This document shows positions 53,469-63,670 of a stretch of 64,000 bases of DNA, piece after piece. The notes beneath the pieces were generated by a model. That model searched no databases and had not been told where the DNA came from. It was given only the letters and a program-made list of their open reading frames with translations. The stretch is from the NCBI RefSeq assembly GCF_030269925.1, contig NC_085124.1, positions 5,766,001 through 5,830,000 on the forward strand, read 5' to 3'. A program made the position numbers and the translations under genes. The stretch is from Bombyx mori. Lineage: Eukaryota > Arthropoda > Insecta > Lepidoptera > Bombycidae. Within the stretch, counting starts at the first letter, position 1. Every line of letters starts with the position of its first letter.

Positions 53469-54448
53469 GGAAATTCAAAGGCACAAAAGACATCCATCAA
53501 AATCGACTGACTGACGCTGACAAACAATAAATTATTTTACGGTTCCCAAAATTTATAACGATAGTTAGCTTCGTAAAAATATTGTAATCCAAATGTACTT
53601 TAGATATCAAATATCAATTGCATAGATTGCCACTCACTCATTATTTATATTTTTTAGATTTCACAATTAGATCTTTTGAAACTCACCTGATACTGAAGTG
53701 TCATACAAAAAGGAAACTTTTGTGCATCTTTTTAAAATGCACATTGGGTCTTCGAAAACCAAACCTGTCTGCGGTTTGATGTTAGTGCACTATAACCATG
53801 ATTCTAAACATATTTTGCAAGTGAAATCATTAAACAATTTAGTGATTTGCGTTGGTTATATACTTATCTCTCTCTACAATGAGTCCGCTCACTTTTGTTA
53901 CTTTTGAATTGTTAAAAAAATATAGTGTAACAAATCAAATCTTAATCACATTATTGTCTTTTATTTCAATACTCACAAGACTCATTGTCGTCCGGTTCAA
54001 ATGTTATAACTTAATTTTAATTGCAAATTGTTTTAGCTGTTTAATTATAAATTATTATTTACTGTTACGCAATTCCTTATTACAATGAAACTCTCTTTTC
54101 ATTGAAACTACCATTTTACGAGACTAAGTTTAGTTGTTTCCGTTCTCATAATTGTGTACAAAGCATTAAAGTTCACTTCCATTCTCAGATTACTCACCAT
54201 AGTTTTATAAACATTTTAAAAGTCAAATCATTTAAAAAATATAGTATTATATTAGTAAGATTACTAAAATTTAGATCATCAATATTTTTATTACTATCAA
54301 TGTTTTAAATTACTTCAAAAAAGGAAGATGTTTATCAATTCGATTTGAATTTTCTATGAATATTTTTTATTTGAATTGGTACTTCTCATGTGGTCCCATT
54401 TATATTTTATCAGTCGCCAATAGTTTTTGAGTTATCCTTAATAATGCA
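53469..54448. other. Unassigned AT-rich spacer
   Basis: Small open frames (for example 53698-53904) have no recognisable features. Confidence 0.45.
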
Positions 54449-54690
54449 TTGTAGGACCTCTCGTGAGTCCGCACGGGTAGGTACCACCACCCTGCCTATT
54501 TCTGCCGTGAAGCAGTAATGCGTTTCGGTTTGAAGGGTGGGGCAGCCGTTGTAACTATACTGAGACCTTAGAACTTATATCTCAAGGTGGGTGGCGTATT
54601 TACGTTGTGGATGTCTATGGGCTCCAGTAACCACTTAACACCAGGTGGGCTGTGAGCTCGCCCACCCATCTAAGAAATAAAAAATAAATA
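54449..54690 (+). mobile_element. Bm1: Bm1 SINE, head-truncated
   Basis: The Bm1 body and an A-rich tail lie on the plus strand. Confidence 0.9.
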
Positions 54691-54874
54691 AATAAAAAGC
54701 ATATTTAATTGACCACGACAATAGTGATGATATTCTCATTTTACATTGCTGAACTGGGTTTACTTTTTCGTTAAAATTTTCTATTATTGTTTTATTTCAG
54801 TCTAAATTCCAAGTATGGGGTTCCCTGACACAACCAAATTTTAATATGTATGCTTTCACTAGAAATTATCACAT

Positions 54875-55277
54875 TCCGATAGAGGCACCCGTCACGTGCG
54901 GACGTGCTCATCGTCCACTCGATCGCCCGGTCTTTGTTCGCCCGGCTTTTGTTAGCCCGGCCATTGTTCGCGCGGCCTGTGTTTGTGGTACATCTGCCGA
55001 CTAAGTGCTCTTTCTGGAAGTTTTTATTTGTTTTGTTTCCTTTTGTTGTTTCTGTGTTCGTGGTACATCTGCCGACAAAGTGGTTTCCTGCAAGTATTTA
55101 TTTGTTTTGTTTCTTTTCGTAATTTCTGTTTTGTTGTGCTTTTTCTTTGTCCTGTAGTAATCGCGCCGCATTGCCACCTGTGTTCAATAGAACCGCTCAG
55201 GTCCGAGAAGTTGGGGCCTCGCCGCAAGGCGAGTGTTTTCAAGACCCGGGGCCGCCCCACCTGGGTACTCAGCGATC
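54875..55277 (+). promoter_or_regulatory. LINE-A 5' UTR with tandem repeats
   Basis: Four copies of a 15-mer of the form cgcccggtctttgtt lie head to tail at 54924-54983. They are followed by two copies of a 75-bp unit (containing gtggtacatctgccga) at about 54979-55128. An internal promoter is expected in the 5' UTR of jockey-type LINEs, and these repeats are candidates for its elements (inference). Confidence 0.65.
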
Positions 55278-56906
55278 ATGGACGCTGTATTCGCGGAATT
55301 CCTCCGACTTCGCCACCCACAGCTCGCCTCGGAGTTTTTGGCCTTCAAGGCCAATCACACTGCGAGCCCTCTCGAGGACTCCGCCGCGCTCGCTGCTCCT
55401 GCGTCGCCTGTACCTGCGTGCAGAGCTTCTGCATTGAGCACCGCAGCCTCTGTCGTGCCTGCCGCTCCCGTGTCGCCTATACTGGCGAGAAAAGCTGCTG
55501 CGTCGTCCGCCGTGACCATCGTTTCAGCTGAGCGATCATCCGCGGCCTCCGTCGCGCCCTCTAAAACACCTACACTTGCTCGTAGGTCGCCTGCACCGGC
55601 CTCCTCGTGCTCCGACTCTGACTCGGACATGGAGGTCGACCTCGCCCCCGCCTCATCGACGGATGGATTCACCCTGGTACAGAAGGGTAAGAAGCGTGCC
55701 GCGGAGTCTCGAGCTCCCGCGGCCGCTAAAATTAGCAAAGCCGTGAACGCGTCGCGCCCCCGCCCTCAGACTCCCGTTGCGCCCCCAGCCCGTGCCACTC
55801 CGTCGCCGCGTCCGGTGGCACAAAATAAAACCCAGACCCCTCCCCCGGTTATCCTTCAGGAGAAGGCAGCTTGGGATCGAGTTTGCCTGGCCCTTAAGGC
55901 CAAAAATATAAATTTCACGAATGCCCGTAACCTCGCGAACGGCATTCAAATTAAGGTTCAAACACCCGACGACCATAGGGCCCTCTCTTCTTACCTCCGT
56001 AAGGAGCGTATAAGTTTCCATACGTATACGCTCCAGGAGGAGCGCGAACTCCGCGTTGTAATACGCGGAATCCCTAAAGAGTTAGATGTAGAGCTCGTAA
56101 AAGCCGACCTGTTAGAACAAGGCCTACCAGTGAATTCTGTGCACCGTATGCACACCGGTCGCGGTAGGGAGCCATATAATATGGTTCTAGTCGCTCTCCA
56201 GCCTACCCCCGAGGGTAAGAAAATCTTTAACACACAGACCGTCTGTAGGCTCTCTGGTATCGCTGTCGAAGCCCCCCATAAAAAAGGCACTCCTAGCCAG
56301 TGCCATAACTGTCAATTGTACGGGCACTCTTCCCGTAACTGTCACGCGCGCCCCCGATGTGTTAAGTGTTTGGGCGATCACGCCACGGCCCTCTGCGCTC
56401 GCGACCAAAAAACCGCGACGGAACCGCCTAGCTGCGTCCTGTGTCGAACACAGGGTCACCCCGCGAATTACCGTGGTTGCCCCCGAGCCCCTAAAATAAA
56501 TCGCCGTGTCGCCCGCCAAAACCGCCTCCGAGCTTCCGGCCCAGACATCAAAGCCTCGGCACCCTCTGCGTCGCAGGCTAAGCCAGCGTTCGTTCCGGCG
56601 GCGGTGCCCAGTGTCTCGGCCTGGGCAAAACCGCTGCCGTACACGAACACGGCTACAACTCCCTCCTCCGCGATTCGTCCCGCCCCCGCGACTCGTCCCT
56701 CTCCCGCGACTTGCCCTCCGACCGCGTCCGACAATCTGGCTTTAGCGATCGACTTCTTTCAGTCGATCAACTTTGAGCGCGTTAACGCTTTGGGCGACGC
56801 CATTCGCGCTGCCTCCACTGCACAACACTTTATCGCCGTTGTGCAGGAATACGCCGACGTATACGCGTCATTAAATACGTACGTCCTCCCCTCACTCCGC
56901 CGGTAA
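55278..56906 (+). CDS. LINE-A ORF1 (gag-like, CCHC)
   Basis: I start at the first ATG, at 55278; the frame is open upstream from 55233 but with no ATG. The product of 542 residues has a variable Ala/Ser/Pro-rich N-terminal half with an acidic patch (SDSDSDMEVDLAP). A PRE_C2HC-like region follows at about 255-335 (LRVVIRGIPKELDVELVKAD). Three zinc knuckles are next: CHNCQLYGHSSRNC at about 342, CVKCLGDHATALC and CVLCRTQGHPANYRGC at about 385. A C-terminal Pro-rich part and a helical end complete it. In known elements, this protein binds the RNA and carries it to the nucleus. The stop is 3 bases before the ORF2 ATG. Confidence 0.92.
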   Translation: MDAVFAEFLRLRHPQLASEFLAFKANHTASPLEDSAALAAPASPVPACRASALSTAASVVPAAPVSPILARKAAASSAVTIVSAERSSAASVAPSKTPTLARRSPAPASSCSDSDSDMEVDLAPASSTDGFTLVQKGKKRAAESRAPAAAKISKAVNASRPRPQTPVAPPARATPSPRPVAQNKTQTPPPVILQEKAAWDRVCLALKAKNINFTNARNLANGIQIKVQTPDDHRALSSYLRKERISFHTYTLQEERELRVVIRGIPKELDVELVKADLLEQGLPVNSVHRMHTGRGREPYNMVLVALQPTPEGKKIFNTQTVCRLSGIAVEAPHKKGTPSQCHNCQLYGHSSRNCHARPRCVKCLGDHATALCARDQKTATEPPSCVLCRTQGHPANYRGCPRAPKINRRVARQNRLRASGPDIKASAPSASQAKPAFVPAAVPSVSAWAKPLPYTNTATTPSSAIRPAPATRPSPATCPPTASDNLALAIDFFQSINFERVNALGDAIRAASTAQHFIAVVQEYADVYASLNTYVLPSLRR

Positions 56907-56909
56907 TCA

Positions 56910-59792
56910 ATGGCGTATATAAGTAGAATAAAGCCCCTATCCGTAACGATAGGATTTTTTAACGCTTACGGTCTCGCAAATCAACGTGATCAGGTTTCTG
57001 ACTTTTTGCGTGACCACCAAATTGATATCTTTTTAGTGCAGGAGACCCTACTTAAGCCCGCGCGCCGTGACCCTAAAATCGCGAACTATAACATGGTCAG
57101 GAACGACAGGCTCTCTGCCCGTGGTGGTGGTACCGTCATTTACTATAGAAGAGCCCTGCATTGCGTCCCGCTCGATCCTCCCGCGCTCGCTAATATCGAA
57201 GCATCAGTGTGCCGAATCTCACTGACGGGACACGCGCCGATCGTTATCGCGTCCGTTTATCTTCCACCGGATAAGATCGTTCTAAGCAGTGATATCGAGG
57301 CGCTGCTCGGTATGGGGAGCTCTGTCATTCTGGCGGGCGACCTAAATTGTAAACACATCAGGTGGAACTCACACACCACAACCCCGAATGGCAGGCGGCT
57401 TGACGCGTTAGTCGATGATCTCGCCTTCGATATCGTCGCTCCGCTAACCCCGACTCACTACCCGCTAAATATCGCGCATCGCCCGGATATACTCGACATA
57501 GCGTTATTAAAAAACGTAACTCTGCGCTTACACTCGATCGAAGTAGTTTCAGAGTTAGATTCAGACCACCGTCCCGTCGTTATGAAGCTCGGTCGCGCTC
57601 CCGATTCCGTTCCCGTCACGAGGACTGTGGTGGATTGGCACACGCTGGGCATCAGCCTGGCTGAATCTGATCCACCATCGCTTCCGTTTAGTCCGGACTC
57701 TATCCCGTCTCCTCAGGATACCGCTGAAGCCATAGACATCGTAACGTCACACATCACCTCGACATTAGATAGGTCATCGAAGCAAGTTGTAGCGGAGGAC
57801 TTCCTTCACCGCTTCAAATTGCCCGACGATATTAGGGAACTCCTTAGAGCTAAGAACGCCTCGATCCGTGCGTACGATAGGTATCCTACCGCGGAAAATC
57901 GTATTCGAATGCGTGCCCTACAACGCGACGTAAAGTCTCGCATCACCGAAGTCCGAGATGCCAGATGGTCTGATTTCTTAGAAGGACTCGCGCCCTCCCA
58001 AAGGTCTTACTACCGCTTAGCTCGTACTCTCAAATCGGATACGGTAGTAACTATGCCCCCCCTCGTAGGCCCCTCAGGCCGACTCGCGGCGTTCGATGAT
58101 GACGAAAAAGCAGAGCTGCTGGCCGATACATTGCAAACCCAGTGCACGCCCAGCACTCAATCCGTGGACCCTGTTCATGTAGAATTAGTAGACAGTGAGG
58201 TAGAACGCAGAGCCTCCTTGCCACCCTCTGATGCGTTACCACCCGTCACCCCGATGGAAGTTAAAGACTTGATCAAAGACCTACGTCCTCGCAAGGCTCC
58301 CGGTTCCGACGGTATATCCAACCGCGTTATTAAACTTCTACCCGTCCAACTCATCGTGATGTTGGCATCTATTTTCAATGCCGCTATGGCGAACTGTATC
58401 TTTCCCGCGGTGTGGAAAGAAGCGGACGTTATCGGCATACATAAACCCGGTAAACCAAAAAATCATCCGACGAGCTACCGCCCGATTAGCCTCCTCATGT
58501 CTCTAGGCAAACTGTATGAGCGTCTGCTCTACAAACGCCTCAGAGACTTCGTCTCATCCAAGGGCATTCTTATCGATGAACAATTCGGATTCCGTACAAA
58601 TCACTCATGCGTTCAACAGGTGCACCGCCTCACGGAGCACATTCTTGTGGGGCTTAATCGACCAAAACCGTTATACACGGGAGCTCTCTTCTTCGACGTC
58701 GCAAAAGCGTTCGACAAAGTCTGGCACAATGGTTTGATTTTCAAACTATTCAACATGGGCGTGCCGGATAGTCTCGTGCTCATCATACGGGACTTCTTGT
58801 CGAACCGCTCTTTTCGATATCGAGTCGAGGGAACCCGCTCCTCCCCACGACCTCTCACAGCTGGAGTCCCGCAAGGCTCTGTCCTCTCACCCCTCCTATT
58901 TAGCTTATTCGTCAACGATATTCCCCGGTCGCCGCCGACCCATTTAGCTTTATTCGCCGACGACACGACTGTTTACTATTCTAGTAGAAATAAGTCCCTA
59001 ATCGCGAAGAAGCTTCAGAGCGCAGCCCTAGCCCTAGGACAGTGGTTCCGAAAATGGCGCATAGACATCAACCCAGCGAAAAGTACTGCGGTGCTATTTC
59101 AGAGGGGAAGCTCCACACGGATTTCCTCCCGGATTAGGAGGAGGAATCTCACACCCCCGATTACTCTCTTTAGACAACCCATACCCTGGGCCAGGAAGGT
59201 CAAGTACCTGGGCGTTACCCTGGATGCATCGATGACATTCCGCCCGCATATAAAATCAGTCCGTGACCGTGCCGCGTTTATTCTCGGTAGACTCTACCCC
59301 ATGATCTGTAAGCGGAGTAAAATGTCCCTTCGGAACAAGGTGACACTTTACAAAACTTGCATAAGGCCCGTCATGACTTACGCGAGTGTGGTGTTCGCTC
59401 ACGCGGCCCGCACACACATAGACACCCTCCAATCCCTACAATCCCGCTTTTGCAGGTTAGCTGTCGGGGCTCCGTGGTTCGTGAGGAACGTTGACCTACA
59501 CGACGACCTGGGCCTCGAATCAATTCGGAAATACATGAAGTCAGCGTCGGAACGATACTTCGATAAGGCTATGCGTCATGATAATCGCCTTATCGTTGCC
59601 GCCGCTGACTACTCCCCGAATCCTGATCATGCAGGAGCCAGTCACCGTCGACGCCCTAGACACGTCCTTACGGATCCATCAGATCCAATAACCTTTGCAT
59701 TAGATGCCTTCAGCTCTAATACTAGGGGCAGGCTTAGGGACCCCGGTAACCGTACTCGTCGAACTCGACAAAGAGGTCGACGTGCAACCTAA
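56910..59792 (+). CDS. LINE-A ORF2: endonuclease + reverse transcriptase
   Basis: The product has 960 residues. The endonuclease (about 1-225) keeps VQETLL, GDLNCKHIRWNS (D at about 144) and LDSDHRPVV (D, H at about 219-220). The RT (about 440-700) has KAPGSDGIS, SYRPISLLM, FFDVAKAFDKVWHN, AGVPQGSVLSPLLF and FADDTTVYY (catalytic Asp about 684-685). A thumb and a basic, Arg-rich C-terminus (NRTRRTRQRGRRAT) follow; there is no CCHC. All checked catalytic residues are present and no stop interrupts the frame, so this copy may encode working enzymes. It would nick the target and prime cDNA synthesis on the nicked end. Confidence 0.94.
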   Translation: MAYISRIKPLSVTIGFFNAYGLANQRDQVSDFLRDHQIDIFLVQETLLKPARRDPKIANYNMVRNDRLSARGGGTVIYYRRALHCVPLDPPALANIEASVCRISLTGHAPIVIASVYLPPDKIVLSSDIEALLGMGSSVILAGDLNCKHIRWNSHTTTPNGRRLDALVDDLAFDIVAPLTPTHYPLNIAHRPDILDIALLKNVTLRLHSIEVVSELDSDHRPVVMKLGRAPDSVPVTRTVVDWHTLGISLAESDPPSLPFSPDSIPSPQDTAEAIDIVTSHITSTLDRSSKQVVAEDFLHRFKLPDDIRELLRAKNASIRAYDRYPTAENRIRMRALQRDVKSRITEVRDARWSDFLEGLAPSQRSYYRLARTLKSDTVVTMPPLVGPSGRLAAFDDDEKAELLADTLQTQCTPSTQSVDPVHVELVDSEVERRASLPPSDALPPVTPMEVKDLIKDLRPRKAPGSDGISNRVIKLLPVQLIVMLASIFNAAMANCIFPAVWKEADVIGIHKPGKPKNHPTSYRPISLLMSLGKLYERLLYKRLRDFVSSKGILIDEQFGFRTNHSCVQQVHRLTEHILVGLNRPKPLYTGALFFDVAKAFDKVWHNGLIFKLFNMGVPDSLVLIIRDFLSNRSFRYRVEGTRSSPRPLTAGVPQGSVLSPLLFSLFVNDIPRSPPTHLALFADDTTVYYSSRNKSLIAKKLQSAALALGQWFRKWRIDINPAKSTAVLFQRGSSTRISSRIRRRNLTPPITLFRQPIPWARKVKYLGVTLDASMTFRPHIKSVRDRAAFILGRLYPMICKRSKMSLRNKVTLYKTCIRPVMTYASVVFAHAARTHIDTLQSLQSRFCRLAVGAPWFVRNVDLHDDLGLESIRKYMKSASERYFDKAMRHDNRLIVAAADYSPNPDHAGASHRRRPRHVLTDPSDPITFALDAFSSNTRGRLRDPGNRTRRTRQRGRRAT

Positions 59793-60043
59793 CCCATGCA
59801 TCAGCCCGCTGAGTTTCTCGCCGGATCTTCTCAGCGGGTCGCGATTCCGATCCGGTAGTAGATTCATTCGCGAAACAATTGCTCTTGAGTTGTTAGGTCT
59901 CCTTCGGAGGCGCTCGGGCAGTTGTTAGCAAATCCCACCCCTCTTGGCTGAGCCTTTGCTCGCCCACCTGTCCTGGTGAAACTGGAAAGGCCTTCGGGCC
60001 ACCAGTAAACTTTCAATCATAAAAAAAAAAAAAAAAAAAAAAA
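59793..60043 (+). other. LINE-A 3' UTR and poly-A
   Basis: The 3' UTR of about 228 bases is the part shared by the truncated copies. It ends 'ccaccagtaaactttcaatcat' (two blocks) and about 25 A. Confidence 0.88.
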
Positions 60044-60055
60044 AAATTATCACAT

Positions 60056-60329
60056 AAAATCGTATGAACGTGTGATAGTAAGTCATGACGTAAATACAAT
60101 ATGATTCGAAACAGCTGCGGACGTTGGTAAGTGTAAGCGTGATGAAGTAAAACCATGTAACGCAATTTGTGTGTGTTTAAAGCGGAAAAGAAGGAAATAA
60201 TGCGTTGTTTTGATGTTTAAGTCATTAAACATTACAATGCTTGTAATTCGAGGTTTTATAACAGTAATTATAACAAATTACACTTAATTAGTAATTAGAA
60301 ATGGAATAATGAATTCGTGTAACTGACTG
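60056..60329. other. Unassigned AT-rich spacer
   Basis: Nothing recognised. Confidence 0.45.
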
Positions 60330-60480
60330 CTGGGCCGAGGGTCGTGGGTTCGATTCTCAAATTACGGTCAAATATTCGTGTGATGAACAGATTTGTTTGC
60401 TCTTTGTTCTGATGTAACTAGTATATTTGTATATATATTTATTTAAACGTATATAAATGTGTATATGGTTCAAATAATAC
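60330..60480 (+). mobile_element. Possible lepidopteran SINE-like fragment with box B
   Basis: 'gggtcgtgggttcgattctc' contains a Pol III box B-like gggttcgattc, followed by 'gtgtgatgaacag' and an AT-rich tail. The arrangement recalls a widespread lepidopteran repeat, but the upstream half is absent. Confidence 0.4.
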
Positions 60481-60842
60481 ACGAAATCCTCGTTTAAAGT
60501 CGGATTTCTTGTTATGTATTATTATATATTATAGTTTTTGTCGTTGCTATAGTGTTTCGTTTTCTGAAGGATAAAAGTTGATTAAGTATAAGCAGTTATA
60601 TCACAATATTTTTAAAATTAATTAAAATTACTACTTAGTATTAATTTTCTAATCACGTATGTAGGTATGTATAGGTTTCTTTGATTAGCTAATCATTTAA
60701 TGTATTTTTAATATTCAACGAAGAGTATTGAAATGTGACGCGCTTACGCGGATGCAGCGACATTTATGAATTTAGAAACTGTTTAATATTAATTAATTAC
60801 CTCGAATATTATAAAGCGACGTAATAGGCGCTTTTTTTCATG
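60481..60842. other. Unassigned AT-rich spacer
   Basis: Nothing recognised. Confidence 0.45.
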
Positions 60843-61003
60843 CATGCGTTTCGGTTTGACGGTGTGACAGTCATTAAATAATACATTGAGACTTCAACTT
60901 TGTGTATCAAGGTGGGTAGTGGGATTTACGTTGTAAGATCTATGGGCTCTGGTAGCCATTTTACATCAGGTGGGCTATGAGTTCCTTCACACATCTATAG
61001 CCA
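60843..61003 (+). mobile_element. Bm1: Degraded Bm1-like SINE
   Basis: 'gcgtttcggtttgacggtg', 'tcaaggtgggtagtggg' and 'catcaggtgggctatgag' follow the Bm1 order. Confidence 0.7.
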
Positions 61004-61139
61004 CCTATATCATAGCCAATAATATATAGTACAGTACAGTATGAACGTGGCCATAAAAATGTATGGTGTGCGATATTGTTGTGCTATGAGTTATATATTA
61101 TTATATACTATATGCTATTACATTATAACGTAGTCTGAA

Positions 61140-61270
61140 AGCGGCTTTAAGCGGTAGGCAGTGGCATGGCTCTGCCCCCGGCATTGCAGACGTCCGTGAG
61201 CGACGGTAACCACTCACCATCAGGTGGGCCGTATGCTCTTCTGCCTATACGGCCATAAAAATAAATAAAA
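61140..61270 (+). mobile_element. LINE-C 3' tail
   Basis: 'gcggtaggcagtggcatggc' through 'caccatcaggtgggccgtatg' and an A-rich end match the LINE-C tail at 33290-33410. Confidence 0.8.
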
Positions 61271-61275
61271 AGATG

Positions 61276-61610
61276 TGTGGTTTCGTGGGACACCGGATAG
61301 GAACGAAGTTCCTTATTATAAAAGTATTAAATTTAAGTTCTATTCGAGTTATAAAGAAAATAATTATTTGGATATACATTTTTTATTATGTTTTCTTATT
61401 GATAAAAAAACTACTTTACAAAGTTATCAACTTTATTTTATGCACAATGATTTATAAAAAATATATAATAAAAAAATATGTTATTTTTTGTACGTTGTTA
61501 CAAAGTTAAGTTGTACACTGTGTGCATTACTAATAAAAATCTTACGTTACGGACATTTTTTCCCGGTTAGGGTACCCGTCCGCATCGTCCCATAAGGAAC
61601 TTCGTTCCAA
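61276..61610. repeat. Inverted-repeat element with 17-bp arms
   Basis: Exact 17-base arms, ggaacgaagttccttat (61300) and its complement (61592), enclose AT-rich DNA. They suggest a non-autonomous DNA element. Ends and target duplication are not resolved. Confidence 0.5.
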
Positions 61611-62210
61611 AAATACTACCCGTGGAAGTGAGCATACTTGTACAGTGTACATACATATGTATGTATTATATACAACCACAAGTTTCATACGAACGAATCT
61701 TGAATGCTACCCAACGTGCTGGTCTATGAGTAGTTGGAATAGCCCCTTAGGCTACCATCGATTAGGTAGGAAAAAAGCTATGAAAGTAATAATGACATTT
61801 GCTTGACGTATCGTCCATTGCTGCGAAAAACGAAGCGCTGTTATATTACGAATTATGATGCGATTCAAATGATTGTATGTATGTTGCGGAACCCTGTATT
61901 CTTCGCTCTGTTTCCTAAATTTACATACGAAAGTCTTCAAAAAACAAAACTTCTCACAATAGGCAATATTAATTCACGAATGTTATCAGGAAATGTTGAC
62001 TGATGTAATCTTCAGTTGTGCTTCACTAAATTGGTGTACATTATATTATTATGTTGCGTGTATGCAAATTTAAATGCTATAAACTTTTTTGTTTTGCTTG
62101 CGTAAGGTGAATCAAAAAGATCTGTTATTAAAAAATACGTGATCTGATTTCTTTTAACCTGTTCAGGTTTTGTGTTAATGGGGCATCGAGCGCTCGACTA
62201 ACGAGCAAAG
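61611..62210. other. Unassigned spacer
   Basis: Only a short LINE-B-like end (about 61733-61776) is seen. Confidence 0.4.
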
Positions 62211-62219
62211 TAATTTAAC

Positions 62220-62593
62220 TTTTTTTTTCCCTACCTACGCTGATAGCCTTCACAGGCTATGTCTGCGTAACCGGGCAAGTAGGTGAGCTCACGGGGTTCT
62301 AACCGGGAGTGTTGTTAACACTGGCCGTAGCAAAGAGCAGTGCTTCGCAGAATCTATACTACCGGATCGGAAACGCGACCCACTGAGAAGACCCGGCGAG
62401 AAACTCAGTGGCCTGTGTCTATGGGTTAATTTACTCGTCGAGCCCTTCATCGCAAGCGACGGGTTCGGCGAGGACGTTGACCGGTGCTTGAGGTACTTAA
62501 AAGCACCGTTAATCGATCAGGAGGATCCGTAATGACGTGTTTAGGGAGATGTCGACTGTTTGCCATTTGGTCCACAGGATCGGGTATGAAACT
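62220..62593 (-). mobile_element. LINE-B 3' end with TSD
   Basis: Poly-T at the left and the LINE-B tail into the last ORF2 codons are present. A 9-bp duplication, taatttaac, lies at 62211-62219 and 62594-62602. Confidence 0.87.
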
Positions 62594-62602
62594 TAATTTA
62601 AC

Positions 62603-62989
62603 GAGAACATGCGTGCCTTTCGACTGCCAATTTGTAACCTCACCGCACCCGAGAAGGCGTGTCATCCAATAAAACCTTCCGATTTTAATAATATGTCAAT
62701 TTAGTGAATTAAAAAAAAATGTGTCTAGGGATTGGTAGTGCAAAACGAATGAACCGTATGCTCCGATTTCCATCAAGGTATATTAAAAGATAAGCCCTTT
62801 TGGCTTTATGTGACCTGAGAGCGTAAGTAAAGCTGGCCACTAACTGTCAGATCGACTGGTAGCTCTACAGTCGTCGTTATTTAAAGGGAATACATATAGG
62901 TACGACAGAATGCACCTTTATGGTGAGAAGATGCTTCGTAATTTAAAGGATTGCCTATTAGTAGTAACAGCTTTTCCTATCTCTCTCTT
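62603..62989. other. Unassigned spacer
   Basis: Nothing recognised. Confidence 0.45.
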
Positions 62990-63102
62990 CTTTTTTTTTA
63001 TTGCCTTTGTAGGCAGACGAGCATACGGCCCACCTGATGGTGAGTGGTTACCGTCGCCCATGGACTTCAGCAAAGCCAGGGGCAGAGCCAAGCCGCTGCT
63101 CT
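62990..63102 (-). mobile_element. LINE-C 3' tail, short
   Basis: Poly-T plus 'attgcctttgtaggcagacg' to 'cagagccaagccgctgctc' match the LINE-C tail. Confidence 0.82.
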
Positions 63103-63669
63103 CTGACAGAGCTCGAATAGCTTGACAAACAGCGAGAGCTTAGTTGCGCGCCTAATAGCTCTGCATACGTTCGCGGATTATGTAATTTAATTGTGCTTTG
63201 TACCAAAATTATTCCGTTGAAAGTCTTACTTGTTAGCTTGATGTATGTATGTAAATAGATCGAAAGCGCCATCAGTCTCAAGACATGTTGGGCATGCTCT
63301 AAACAATGGTGCGACTGTTTTAAATGACCATTCTAAATGCAAACATTCTAAAAAAATGAATCACGTTTTTAACACATCCAAATTGGTAAATTTTAAGTAC
63401 ACCTTTTTAAGTCATCTAAACATGATCTTCTTTTGATCTTTTTTATCTGATATCCAGCCAAGTTGAGGTTGGTAAAATTTCCTTTTTTTTAAATGAACTT
63501 TTGGCCCTATATCTAGGTATATTCGCTTGTAATTGGTAAGCAAATGCAAATGTATATGATAGTTTAACAATGGTAAATAAATTTCAGCATAGGTACAAAA
63601 AAATATATTGTACACACCCCCGAAGGATCGCTTTGAATTCTAGTTGAAAATAACAATGTTCATAATGAA
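63103..63669. other. Unassigned AT-rich spacer
   Basis: Nothing recognised. Confidence 0.45.
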
Positions 63670-63670
63670 G

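Larger units (their letters stand above)
54875..60044 (+). mobile_element. Complete jockey-like LINE ('LINE-A')
   Basis: The element is complete: 5' UTR (about 403 bp), ORF1, ORF2, 3' UTR and about 25 A. It is flanked by a target-site duplication, aaattatcacat, at 54863-54874 and about 60044-60055; the leading A bases merge with the poly-A, so 9-12 bp is the safe range. Both ORFs are open from start to stop. Its 3' end matches at least seven truncated copies in this window. Confidence 0.93.
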
